Below are positions 57,141 to 64,000 of a stretch of 64,000 bases of DNA, piece by piece. Position 1 is the stretch's first letter. Each line of letters starts with the position of its first letter. Under the pieces are notes generated by a model that worked only from the letters and a program-made list of their open reading frames with translations, was not told the DNA's origin and did not search any database. This DNA is from Niveibacterium microcysteis (lineage in GTDB: Bacteria > Pseudomonadota > Gammaproteobacteria > Burkholderiales > Rhodocyclaceae): NCBI RefSeq assembly GCF_017161445.1, contig NZ_CP071060.1, positions 1,116,001-1,180,000 of the forward strand. Reading direction: 5' to 3'. The translations under genes and the position numbers were made by a program.

Positions 57141-59051
57141 TCAGTGCAGCTTGCGGTACAGCGTGGTGCGGCTGATGCCGAGCCGGCGCGCGGCGGCCGA
57201 TACGTTGCCACCCGCCTCGGCCAGCACGCGGCGCACCGCCTCGCGTTCGATCTGCGCCAGCGCGTCGTTCGCCAAAGCCGAGGGCGCCGCCGGCCGTGCG
57301 ATGTCCTCGCGCAGGTCGTCTGGCAGGTGCTCGAAGCTGATCGTGGTTTCGCCTTCGTCGAGCAGGGCGACCGCCACGCGCAGCGCGTTGTGCAACTGGC
57401 GCAGGTTGCCGGGCCAGCTGTAGGCCGCAAACGCGCGCAGCACCTCGTCACTGACGCCGATCTCGCGTCCGCCGGACACCTCACGCAGCAGGCGGCTGAC
57501 CAGTTGCGGCAGATCGTTGCGTTCGCGCAGCGCCGGCAGCTGCAGCGCGAGGCCGTTGATCCGGTAGTACAGGTCTTCGCGGAAGCCGCCGCCCGCCACT
57601 TCGTCGCGCAGCCGCCGGTGCGTGGCGCAGATCAGCCGCAGATCCACCGCGATCGTGCGATCGCCGCCCAGCGGGCTCACGCAGCGTTCCTGCAGCACCC
57701 TGAGCAGGCGGGCCTGCAAGGCCAGCGGCATGTCGCCGATTTCATCGAGAAACAGCGTGCCGCCATCGGCCTGCTGGATGCGCCCGGCGGCGCCTTCGCG
57801 CCGCGCGCCGGTGAAGGCGCCGGGTTCGTATCCGAAGAGTTCCGATTCGATCAGCGATTCCGGGATCGCGGCACAGTTCAGCGCGACGAAGGGGCGATCG
57901 CGTCGTGGCCCGGCTTCGTGCAGTGCGCGCGCCAGCATCTCCTTGCCGGCGCCGGATTCGCCCTGGATCAGGATCGGTATGTCGTGTGCCAGCAGCTTGC
58001 GTGCGCGCGTAACCAGCGCAGCCATCGTCGCATCGCCAGCGGCGAGTTCGTCGAGGTCCGGCGCATGGCGGCGGGGCAGCGGCGCGGGGCGCGTGCGGGC
58101 CGGGCTACTGCTTGGCGCTGGCAGCTCGCCGCGCAGGCGGGCATACACCCGCAGGCCGCCGCGGGCATCGAGCTCATGCAGCGCAGCCGGATGCCGGCGG
58201 GCACTATCGAGCAGCCGCGCGAGCGGTTGTTCGAACAACTGTGCAAAGCCGAGTCCGTCTAGCGCGCGCCGGCGCAGGCCGAGGATCGCCAGCGCGGCGG
58301 GGTTGGCGCCGAGCACCGCGCCGTCTTCTCGGACCGCGATGACGCCTTCGCCGAGCACGCCGACGTAGTCGACTTCCGGATGGAAGGCGAGCAGCAGGTG
58401 GCGCGAGAAATCCGCTTCGAACAGGCGCTGCTCGATCCACTGCGCCGCCATGCGCGCAAGCCCCAGCGTGTGGGGTTGGTAGGCGCGGTAGTCGCCGGAG
58501 ATGTCGAACACGCCGACGAGCCGGCCGGTGGGGTCGAACAGCGGGGCGGCGCTGCAGGTGAGTTGGGTGTTGTGGGCGAGGAAGTGTTCGCCGCCGACGA
58601 TCTCCAGCGCGCGCGAGGTGGCCAGCACGGTGCCGATCGCGTTGGTGCCACGCTGTGTTTCGCTCCAGTCCGCGCCGGGGCACAGCGCGACGCGCTCGGC
58701 ACGCGAGAGGAAGTCTGCATCGCCGAGCGAGCGCAGGATCAGCCCATTGGCGTCTGCGAGGATCAGGGTCGAGGCGCTGTCGCGGATCTGCCGCGCGACG
58801 GTGTCGATCACGGGCTGCGCCAGCGCGATCAGCTGGCCGTTGCGCTCATGCGCCTCGCGCAGTCGCGGCTGCGGTACCAGCGCAGGTGGCTTCGGCACGT
58901 CCGGCGAGAGCCCAGCAGCGCTGCTGCGTTGCCACGAGGCCAGCACTTCCTCGCCGACCAGCGTATCCGGCCGCTCGCCCTGTACGAAGGCCAGTTCGCG
59001 GGCTTGTGCGAGGCGTTGGCGGTGGGCGTCGAGCGTGGCGGGCAGGGGCAT
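57141..59051 (-). CDS. sigma-54-dependent activator, AcoR-like (GAF-PAS-AAA-Fis)
   Basis: 636 residues. An N-terminal GAF-type region (about 65-215: SASTLILADANGLILRSLGD and RGTNAIGTVLA), a PAS-like region (about 220-320), the AAA+ domain (about 345-570) with Walker A GESGAGKE and the sigma-54 contact GAFTGAR, and a C-terminal Fis helix-turn-helix (NVSAAARRLGISRTTLYRKL). AcoR-family proteins activate genes for acetoin or alcohol/aldehyde oxidation. The aldehyde dehydrogenase gene at 59403 on the same strand has a good sigma-54 promoter and is the likely target. ATG 59051 has GAGG 7 nt upstream. Confidence 0.92.
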   Translation of the reverse strand: MPLPATLDAHRQRLAQARELAFVQGERPDTLVGEEVLASWQRSSAAGLSPDVPKPPALVPQPRLREAHERNGQLIALAQPVIDTVARQIRDSASTLILADANGLILRSLGDADFLSRAERVALCPGADWSETQRGTNAIGTVLATSRALEIVGGEHFLAHNTQLTCSAAPLFDPTGRLVGVFDISGDYRAYQPHTLGLARMAAQWIEQRLFEADFSRHLLLAFHPEVDYVGVLGEGVIAVREDGAVLGANPAALAILGLRRRALDGLGFAQLFEQPLARLLDSARRHPAALHELDARGGLRVYARLRGELPAPSSSPARTRPAPLPRRHAPDLDELAAGDATMAALVTRARKLLAHDIPILIQGESGAGKEMLARALHEAGPRRDRPFVALNCAAIPESLIESELFGYEPGAFTGARREGAAGRIQQADGGTLFLDEIGDMPLALQARLLRVLQERCVSPLGGDRTIAVDLRLICATHRRLRDEVAGGGFREDLYYRINGLALQLPALRERNDLPQLVSRLLREVSGGREIGVSDEVLRAFAAYSWPGNLRQLHNALRVAVALLDEGETTISFEHLPDDLREDIARPAAPSALANDALAQIEREAVRRVLAEAGGNVSAAARRLGISRTTLYRKLH

Positions 59052-59187
59052 CGGATCACCTCGTGGCGGATCTGGGGCAGGCAGCATGGTCGGTCAAGCC
59101 TTCGCGCAGCTTACGAGCCGGCGCGCGCACTGCCGCGGCTGCTTTCGGGCTGGCAGCAGATCGCGCCGTGTGGCCGATAGCCGTGTC

Positions 59188-59215
59188 AGAAAAAGAAGGG
59201 GCGACAAGTCGCCCC
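59188..59215 (-). terminator. intrinsic terminator after the aldehyde dehydrogenase gene
   Basis: On the minus strand GGGGCGAC-TT-GTCGCCCC (8-bp perfect arms, positions 59215 down to 59198) is followed by TTCTTTTTCT (59197-59188). A strong rho-independent signal, about 190 bp after the stop at 59403. Confidence 0.85.
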
Positions 59216-59226
59216 CGCAAGGGAAG
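59208..59226. repeat. 19-nt repeat, copy 1
   Basis: GTCGCCCCCGCAAGGGAAG, identical to 63864-63882. The first half overlaps the terminator stem. A repeat of this length is more than expected by chance in GC-rich DNA, but two copies cannot show a function. Confidence 0.4.
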
Positions 59227-59402
59227 GATGGAGCTTCCCGATTCGAGTTTTCGCCGCGCAACAGTCGCGGCTCTTCCAGCGAGAGTCCGTCGATCGGCGT
59301 CGCGAGCGCGGCGAGGTCGGGAGGAGGAGCGCAGCCGTACAAGTGGTACGGCGAGCACCGCAGTCCCGAGATCGCCGGGCGCAGCAGCCGAGCGGCGGAT
59401 TC

Positions 59403-60923
59403 TCAGAAGAAGCCCAGGGCCTTGGGGGAGTAGCTGACGAGCAGGTTCTTCGTCTGCTGGTAGTGGTCCAACATCATCTTGTGCGTCTCGCGGCCAATGC
59501 CCGATTCCTTGTAGCCGCCGAAGGTCGCGTGCGCCGGATAGGCGTGGTAGCAGTTGGTCCACACCCGGCCGGCCTTGATGCCGCGGCCCATGCGGTAGGC
59601 GGTGTTGGCGTCGCGCGTCCACACGCCTGCGCCGAGCCCGTAGACCGTGTCGTTGGCAATTGCGAGCGCCTCCGCCTCGTCCTTGAAGGTGGTCACGGCC
59701 ACGACCGGGCCGAAGATCTCCTCCTGGAAGATGCGCATCTTGTTGTGGCCGCGGAACATCGTCGGCTGGATGTAGTAGCCCTCTGCCAGCACGCCGCCAA
59801 GTTGTGCCCGTTCGCCGCCGATCAGGCAGCTTGCGCCCTCCTGCTTGCCCAGCGCGAGGTAGCTCTGGATTTTGTCCATCTGCATCTGCGAGGCCTGTGC
59901 GCCCATCATCGTCGCGGCATCAAGCGGGTTGCCCTGCTTGATCGCGCGCACGCGGGCCAGCACGCGGTCCATGAATTCGTCGTACATCGATTCGTGGATC
60001 AGCGCACGCGACGGGCAGGTGCAGACCTCGCCCTGGTTGAAGGCGAACAGCACGAGGCCCTCGATCGCCTTGTCGAGGAAGTCGTCGTCCTGCGCCGCTA
60101 CGTCGGCGAAGAAGATGTTGGGCGACTTGCCGCCCAGCTCCAGCGTCGCCGGGATCAGGTTGCCGGCGGCAGCCTGCGCGATCACCTTGCCCGTTGCGGT
60201 GCTGCCGGTGAACGCGATCTTCGCGATGCGCTTGCTGGTCGCGAGCGGCATGCCGGCTTCACGGCCGAAGCCGTTGACGATGTTGAGCACGCCGGGCGGC
60301 AGCAGGTCGGCGATCAGTTCGACCAGTACCAGGATGCTGATCGGCGTCGATTCTGCGGGCTTCAGGACCACGCAGTTGCCGGCGCCCAGCGCCGGCGCGA
60401 TCTTCCACGCGGCCATCAGGATCGGGAAGTTCCACGGGATGATCTGGCCGACCACACCCAGCGGCTCATGGAAGTGGTAGGCGATGGTGTTCTCGTCGAT
60501 TTCGCTGATCGAGCCTTCCTGCGCGCGCAGCACGCCGGCGAAGTAGCGGAAGTGATCGACCGCGAGCGGGATGTCGGCGTTGAGCGTCTCGCGGATCGCC
60601 TTGCCGTTGTCCACCGTCTCGGCATAGGCGAGGCGCTCGAGGTTGGCCTCGATGCGCTCGGCGATCTTCAGCAGGATGTTCGAACGCTCGGCCGGCGAGG
60701 TGCGCCCCCACTTGTCGGCGGCGGCGTGTGCGGCGTCGAGCGCCAGTTCGATGTCCTCGGCGCCGGATCGTGCTGCCTGGCAGAAGGGCTTGCCGGTGAT
60801 TGGCGTGATGTTGTCGAAGTATTCGCCACGCACCGGGGGCACCCATTTGCCTCCGATGAAGTTGTCGTAACGCTGCTTGAACTGGACGGGCGCGCCAGCT
60901 TGGCCGGGCAGTGCGTAGGTCAT
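59403..60923 (-). CDS. NAD-dependent aldehyde dehydrogenase (AcoD/ExaC type)
   Basis: 506 residues. Oxidises acetaldehyde or related aldehydes to acids in the cytosol. Catalytic Cys about 302 in [13 protein letters not shown], general-base Glu about 261 in LELGGKSPN, cofactor loop [11 protein letters not shown]. The C-terminal phrase [15 protein letters not shown] is typical of AcoD-like enzymes. Probably controlled by the AcoR-like activator encoded downstream, from the sigma-54 promoter at 60979-60993. A strong terminator at 59188 ends the unit. RBS GGAGG before ATG 60923. Confidence 0.95.
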   Translation of the reverse strand: MTYALPGQAGAPVQFKQRYDNFIGGKWVPPVRGEYFDNITPITGKPFCQAARSGAEDIELALDAAHAAADKWGRTSPAERSNILLKIAERIEANLERLAYAETVDNGKAIRETLNADIPLAVDHFRYFAGVLRAQEGSISEIDENTIAYHFHEPLGVVGQIIPWNFPILMAAWKIAPALGAGNCVVLKPAESTPISILVLVELIADLLPPGVLNIVNGFGREAGMPLATSKRIAKIAFTGSTATGKVIAQAAAGNLIPATLELGGKSPNIFFADVAAQDDDFLDKAIEGLVLFAFNQGEVCTCPSRALIHESMYDEFMDRVLARVRAIKQGNPLDAATMMGAQASQMQMDKIQSYLALGKQEGASCLIGGERAQLGGVLAEGYYIQPTMFRGHNKMRIFQEEIFGPVVAVTTFKDEAEALAIANDTVYGLGAGVWTRDANTAYRMGRGIKAGRVWTNCYHAYPAHATFGGYKESGIGRETHKMMLDHYQQTKNLLVSYSPKALGFF

Positions 60924-60978
60924 GGTCTCCTCCTGTTGTAGGTGTGCGGGCGATTGCTTCGCCTCGTGGCGTACCTGT

Positions 60979-60993
60979 GCAGTGCCCGTGCCA
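60979..60993 (-). promoter_or_regulatory. sigma-54 promoter of the aldehyde dehydrogenase gene
   Basis: On the minus strand TGGCACGGGCACTGC: the -24 element TGGCAC, five bases, then CTGC at -12, with GG and GC at the required spacing. The predicted transcript starts about 45 nt before the ATG at 60923. The needed activator family is encoded at 57141. Confidence 0.75.
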
Positions 60994-61094
60994 AGCGTTT
61001 GGGCGGCGCAGCTCGATCAGCCGGAAACCCATGCCGGGCGGGCATTGCGCCCCGATTGGCCTTGAGTGCGCGTGGAGGGTTTTGGGTGCCGCGG

Positions 61095-61133
61095 TGTCCA
61101 GTAATGGAACACCGCGTGTTCAAAGACTGGACA
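61095..61133. promoter_or_regulatory. nested inverted repeats, likely activator binding site
   Basis: TGTCCAGT (61095-61102) and ACTGGACA (61126-61133) form an outer inverted repeat that encloses GAACAC-CGC-GTGTTC (61107-61121). It lies about 100-140 bp upstream of the sigma-54 promoter, the usual place for an enhancer bound by an AcoR-type activator. Confidence 0.6.
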
Positions 61134-61209
61134 GCGGCAGCGGTGCGAGCGACGTCCGTTCGCTTTCAGACAGCATGGAAGTCAGGGGAGCGCGGTGCCG
61201 GGTCAAACT

Positions 61210-61253
61210 ATTAGCAATGCTAATGATCTGTCTGCATATTTCAGATTGCTAAT
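61210..61253 (+). promoter_or_regulatory. ArgP-like operator upstream of LysE-like exporter
   Basis: ATTAGCA-A-TGCTAAT (61210-61224) is a perfect 15-bp palindrome, followed 22 bp later by a half site TTGCTAAT (61246-61253). The region is AT-richer than its surroundings. LysR-type activators such as ArgP/LysG usually bind one palindrome plus a half site near the -35. A similar palindrome stands before argP (57084). Confidence 0.6.
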
Positions 61254-61437
61254 TCGATGCTGCTTCGGCCGCTATCCTGTTCTCCGCGGTCCTACAAAGG
61301 TGCCGCGAGTGCCCACGCAGTCGATACGTCCGCACACCGATCCGGTGCCGGTCAGCGTTGCCGCCTCTCCTTGCTGCCTCGCGCGGCGGCGGGCGTATCG
61401 ACGGGCCTCGATAACAAGCAGAGCGATCAGGTGCAGC

Positions 61438-62040
61438 ATGAACACCCACGTCATCTTTCAAGGTTTTCTCGTTACCGCCGGTCTGATCATGGCGATTGGC
61501 GCGCAGAACGCGCATGTGCTGAAGATGGGCCTCACGCGGCAGCATGTGCTGCCGACGATTCTCGTGTGCGCGCTGTCCGATGCCTTCCTGATCGGGCTCG
61601 GCGTGACCGGCATGGGCAAGGTGATCGAACACTTCCCGGTGGCGGTGGAAGTGGCGACCTGGGGTGGTGCTGCGTTCCTGATGTGGTACGGCCTGCGTTC
61701 CTTGCGCTCGGCCTTCAGTGCGCACGCACTGACGCCCGCTGACGCGCCGCCGATGCCGCTGAAGCAGGCGATCGTGCTGGTGCTGGGCTTTACCTACCTC
61801 AACCCGCACGCCTATCTCGACACGATCGTGCTGATCGGCTCGATCGGCGGGCGTGAGCATGGGCTGGACCGCGTTGGCTTCTGGCTCGGCTGCATTGCGG
61901 CGTCGGTCAGCTGGTTCATGCTGCTCGGCTACGGCGCGCGCTGGCTGGCTCCGTTGTTCGCCAAGCCGGCCTCGTGGCGGGTGCTCGATGCGATGATCGG
62001 CGTCGGCATGGGGATCATTGCGATCTCGCTGCTGCGCTGA
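61438..62040 (+). CDS. LysE/ArgO family amino acid exporter
   Basis: 200 residues, six predicted membrane helices. Motif GAQNAHVLKMGL (about 22-33) and the loop GFTYLNPHAYLDTIVLIG (about 115-132) are the LysE signatures. It exports arginine or lysine when the cell has excess. ATG 61438 has AGG 7 nt upstream; the longer frame upstream runs through the operator region and is not used. Likely controlled by ArgP (56143) through the site at 61210-61253. Confidence 0.94.
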   Translation: MNTHVIFQGFLVTAGLIMAIGAQNAHVLKMGLTRQHVLPTILVCALSDAFLIGLGVTGMGKVIEHFPVAVEVATWGGAAFLMWYGLRSLRSAFSAHALTPADAPPMPLKQAIVLVLGFTYLNPHAYLDTIVLIGSIGGREHGLDRVGFWLGCIAASVSWFMLLGYGARWLAPLFAKPASWRVLDAMIGVGMGIIAISLLR

Positions 62041-62079
62041 CCTGCCGGGGCGCGACGGCACCCCGGCGTTGGCGTCGCA

Positions 62080-62754
62080 TCAGGCCTGCGTCGAGAGCAG
62101 GCTGGCGACCCCGGCACTGTTCTGATCGGTGCCGAAGGTGCCGTAAGCGTGCGCCAGTTGCAGGATCTTCATCATCAACTGCGCCTCGCTGTTGGCCTGC
62201 GCGTTCGTATTGCTGGTGTCCGACGTCGTGCCGCTGTCGCTGGCCTGCGTCGATTTGTCGTAGGCCATCGCTTCCTTGAAGCTGACCTTGCCGTCACCGT
62301 CGCTGTCCGCATCGTCGAAGTTGTTGACGATCTTGTTCAGCAGGTCGGTGCGCTTGCTGTCCTTGCTGCCGATTTCCTCGATCTGGCTGCTCAGCTGATC
62401 CTTCGTGAAACCGGTGTCGTCCTTCGGCGGCGGGGGCGGCATGCCGCCGGCAGCACCAGGCCCGCCTGGGCCGCCCATGCGCGAGCTCATCAACTGCTGG
62501 TCGAGCTGCGAAGCGAGGTTCTCGATCGCGCTTGAGAATTCGTCCTTCGTGACCTTTCCGTCGCTGTCGCTGTCGAACTGCTTGAAGACCTCGGCCGCGT
62601 CGATATTGCTGCTCTTGCCGCGCGCCTTGTCGACCATGCTGAAGGCGGTCGTGAGGTCGTCTTCCGAGATGTAGCCCTGCTGGCGTGTGTCGATCTTCGA
62701 AAACAGCGCACTGGCGAACTGGCTGGCGCCGGATGAAATGCCGCTGATGCTCAT
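62080..62754 (-). CDS. EF-hand calcium-binding protein
   Basis: 224 residues, no signal peptide. Canonical loops DSDSDGKVTKDE (about 60-71) and DSDGDGKVSFKE (about 151-162) fit 12-residue EF hands; DTRQQGYISEDD near 22-33 is a degenerate one. A Gly/Pro-rich hinge (GGPGGPGAAGGMPPPPP, about 94-110) separates the two halves. The C-terminal 60 residues are Ser/Thr/Asn-rich. Similar EF-hand proteins occur in Xanthomonas and relatives, some secreted by type III systems; no secretion signal is evident here. Confidence 0.88.
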   Translation of the reverse strand: MSISGISSGASQFASALFSKIDTRQQGYISEDDLTTAFSMVDKARGKSSNIDAAEVFKQFDSDSDGKVTKDEFSSAIENLASQLDQQLMSSRMGGPGGPGAAGGMPPPPPKDDTGFTKDQLSSQIEEIGSKDSKRTDLLNKIVNNFDDADSDGDGKVSFKEAMAYDKSTQASDSGTTSDTSNTNAQANSEAQLMMKILQLAHAYGTFGTDQNSAGVASLLSTQA

Positions 62755-62946
62755 GGTGTGCTCCTCCGTGTGGGTTGCCGCGCCTGCGATGGGCGGCCGC
62801 TGCCGGGCGGGCAGTTATGACCTGTACACGCCAGTTCCACACCAGAATGCAGTCATGGTTATTACCAGATGCGTACGGTCCGGTCGCAGTTCACGCCACG
62901 GTTTTGCCGCTGGGTCTCGGGGAAACGAGCGAGGTCAGCGCACGCT

Positions 62947-62969
62947 GCAGCGGCAAGATCTGCCGCTGC
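62947..62969 (-). terminator. hairpin downstream of the DUF190-crcB unit
   Basis: GCAGCGGCA-AGATC-TGCCGCTGC, perfect 9-bp arms with a 5-nt loop, about 55 nt past the DUF190 stop. No T-tract on the minus strand, so it is a possible rho-dependent or 3'-protecting hairpin. Confidence 0.4.
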
Positions 62970-63023
62970 GCCGGCAAGGAAGAGTGGCCCCCGGCAGCGA
63001 ATGCCGCCGACGGTGTGGATCAG

Positions 63024-63338
63024 CTAGTCGGCCGTGGTGCCGAACTCCACCGGGATCCGCACGTAGAAGAGCTTGATGCCTTCCTCGCGCAGGCGCGCCA
63101 TCACGCGATCGGCATCCGCTGGCGAGACGGCCATCGAAACCTCCACCGGCTGGTCGGCGAGTTCGAAGAAGTGCGCGGCGTGGAGCCGCCCCGCGCGGCC
63201 AAAGCCTTCGGCCGCGTGCAGCACCGTAGCGCCCGTTACGCCGAGGCGGCGCGCCTCGTCGAGCAACCAGTCGGCGAGCGGGCGGCCGTGATGCTTGCGG
63301 TTCTGTTCGGTGTAGAAGTTCAGCAGCACGCCTTGCAT
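63024..63338 (-). CDS. DUF190 domain protein
   Basis: 104 residues, cytosolic. DUF190 proteins are small PII-like alpha/beta proteins often encoded next to crcB, as here (10 bp after its stop). The pattern LLNFYTEQNRKHHGRPLADW and ATVLHAAEGFGRAGRLHAAH fits; the C-terminus VRIPVEFGT follows the domain. A role in regulating fluoride export is inferred only from context. Confidence 0.9.
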   Translation of the reverse strand: MQGVLLNFYTEQNRKHHGRPLADWLLDEARRLGVTGATVLHAAEGFGRAGRLHAAHFFELADQPVEVSMAVSPADADRVMARLREEGIKLFYVRIPVEFGTTAD

Positions 63339-63348
63339 GGTGGTCTCC

Positions 63349-63732
63349 TTACAAGCGTTTGAGCAGCCCGACGCTGGCCATGCCGGCGAGCGTCATCAAC
63401 AGCGAACCGGCCACGTGGATCGACACCGCGCCGAGCGCCCAGGCGAGCCGCCCCTGCTGCAGCAGGGTGGTAACTTCGGCCGAAAAGGTGGAGAAAGTGG
63501 TCAAGCCACCAAGGAAGCCGGTGATCACGAACAGCCGCCATTCGGGGGCGAGGCCCGGCTGATCGGCGAAGAACACGATCGCCACGCCGATCAGATAACC
63601 GCCGATCAGATTGGCCGCCAGCGTGCCCGGCGGCACCGTGGGAAACAGCGCGTTGAGCGAGGTGCCGAGCAGCCAGCGCAACACCGCGCCGGCGGCGGCG
63701 CCAAGGCTGATCGCAAGAATCGAATACAGCAT
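63349..63732 (-). CDS. crcB: fluoride channel CrcB/FluC
   Basis: 127 residues, four helices. The signature [13 protein letters not shown] (about 76-88) with the Phe and Thr residues that line the fluoride path is present, as is [14 protein letters not shown]. It works as a dual-topology dimer in the inner membrane to let F- out. A single gene (not a pair) is enough. DUF190 gene follows. No fluoride riboswitch was found in the visible upstream DNA. Confidence 0.94.
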   Translation of the reverse strand: MLYSILAISLGAAAGAVLRWLLGTSLNALFPTVPPGTLAANLIGGYLIGVAIVFFADQPGLAPEWRLFVITGFLGGLTTFSTFSAEVTTLLQQGRLAWALGAVSIHVAGSLLMTLAGMASVGLLKRL

Positions 63733-63863
63733 GGAAGCTCCATCAGGTCAGGCCCTTAGCGCGCGGGCCTTGGGGCGATTGTACTGCCGAGGCGTGCTGA
63801 TCAAGCTTGCCGGGCGGCGCTGCACGCGGCATACTCCGGCCCCGGTCGGCAGATCACCGAGGC

Positions 63864-63882
63864 GTCGCCCCCGCAAGGGAAG
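63864..63882. repeat. 19-nt repeat, copy 2
   Basis: GTCGCCCCCGCAAGGGAAG, identical to 59208-59226. No hairpin partner or known RNA motif here. Confidence 0.4.
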
Positions 63883-63985
63883 CTAAACCTGCCACGTACC
63901 ACACCCTGACGCGCGTCCTGTGCCGCGTCGGAACGGCGACCACCGACACCCCGAATCCGGGGCCGGCACGATGAAAGGATTGATC

Positions 63986-64000
63986 GTGTCCCGTACTACC
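63986..64000 (+). CDS. possible gene start running off the window
   Basis: GTG at 63986 follows AAAGGA (63974-63979) with 6-nt spacing and opens VSRTT at the window end. An ATG at 63971 in another phase-compatible place is less well spaced. Only five codons are visible, so the product cannot be named. Confidence 0.3.

Larger units (their letters stand above)
59052..59402. other. intergenic region between aldehyde dehydrogenase and AcoR-like gene
   Basis: 351 bases on the minus-strand path from the aldehyde dehydrogenase end to the regulator start. It holds the terminator at 59188-59215 and one copy of a 19-nt repeat (59208-59226). Short frames here are not supported as genes. Confidence 0.5.
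60924..61437. other. regulatory intergenic region between aldehyde dehydrogenase and LysE-like genes
   Basis: 514 bases between divergent genes. It holds, from left to right, the aldehyde dehydrogenase sigma-54 promoter (60979-60993), a nested inverted repeat (61095-61133) and the ArgP-like site of the exporter gene (61210-61253). No ORF here was supported. Confidence 0.6.

Noticed and set aside
63733..63850. Fluoride riboswitch upstream of crcB
   Set aside because: A GGCGAT-like and a CTGATGG-like piece are present, but not in the order or spacing of the crcB motif on the correct strand, and the pseudoknot parts are missing.
63864..63985. Cobalamin riboswitch-like string (CCCCCGCAA near AAGGGAAG)
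   Set aside because: The order of the conserved blocks is wrong and the box before the possible gene start is absent; the same string occurs as a plain repeat at 59208.

Overview
The window is GC-rich, densely coding DNA with no rRNA, tRNA, insertion sequence, integrase or CRISPR array. The gene families (FAD-dependent COG2509 protein, HrpA with a DUF3418-type tail, ArgP/LysE, AcoR-like regulator plus aldehyde dehydrogenase, PPK2, CueR/CopA, HiPIP, DUF4124, DUF3302) and the strong Shine-Dalgarno sites point to the chromosome of a betaproteobacterium, most likely from the Rhodocyclales/Burkholderiales. Genus and species cannot be assigned from what is visible. Start codons were chosen from Shine-Dalgarno sites, family alignment and promoter position, so many starts lie inside a longer open frame.

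Layout. 0-9 kb: 3' end of a SulP transporter, a lysozyme-like protein with a peptidoglycan-binding tail, a chemotaxis receptor, a FAD enzyme, a TPR protein, a beta-helix lipoprotein and a small membrane protein. 9-13.5 kb: a periplasmic binding protein followed by a very large hybrid histidine kinase that ends in a diguanylate cyclase. 13.9-17.5 kb: a DUF4398 lipoprotein/OmpA pair, an exported phytochelatin-synthase-like protein divergent from a HiPIP, and xanthine phosphoribosyltransferase. 17.6-22.9 kb: a SulP-STAS-cNMP fusion, a GH3 glucosidase and an SDR protein without the usual Tyr. 23.2-31.4 kb: HrpA, a VOC protein, a Nif11-like peptide with a GT2 glycosyltransferase, a LysR regulator divergent from an epimerase-like gene, and a DUF4124 protein. 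31.5-34.3 kb: glgC-glgA (glycogen synthesis). 34.6-37.3 kb: fadH with a DUF4442 protein behind an operator-overlapped promoter. 37.3-39.6 kb: an SPFH, small secreted and CapA trio with overlapping stops and starts. 39.8-43.9 kb: a DUF3302-HlyD-outer-membrane-factor set and PPK2. 43.9-49.2 kb: another SulP, a DUF4442 protein, and copA-cueR with a CueR operator. 49.3-52.2 kb: a same-strand set of a small membrane peptide, yccF, GST and a LanC-like protein, plus a 100-residue unknown. 52.2-54.1 kb: a diguanylate cyclase flanked by two paralogous small membrane peptides that share duplicated upstream direct repeats. 54.1-57.1 kb: TrpB2, an unknown gene and argP. 57.1-62.1 kb: an AcoR-like sigma-54 activator, aldehyde dehydrogenase with a sigma-54 promoter, and a LysE/ArgO exporter with an ArgP-like operator. 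62.1-64 kb: an EF-hand protein, DUF190-crcB, and a possible gene start at the edge.

The observations most worth following up are: a LanC-like (LanCL-type) protein translationally coupled to a glutathione S-transferase; the duplicated small membrane peptides whose upstream 20-bp-period repeats have changed in concert (ATGGAC pair versus ATGAAC pair) around a c-di-GMP synthase; the binding protein plus hybrid kinase-GGDEF pair; and the Nif11-like peptide next to a glycosyltransferase.
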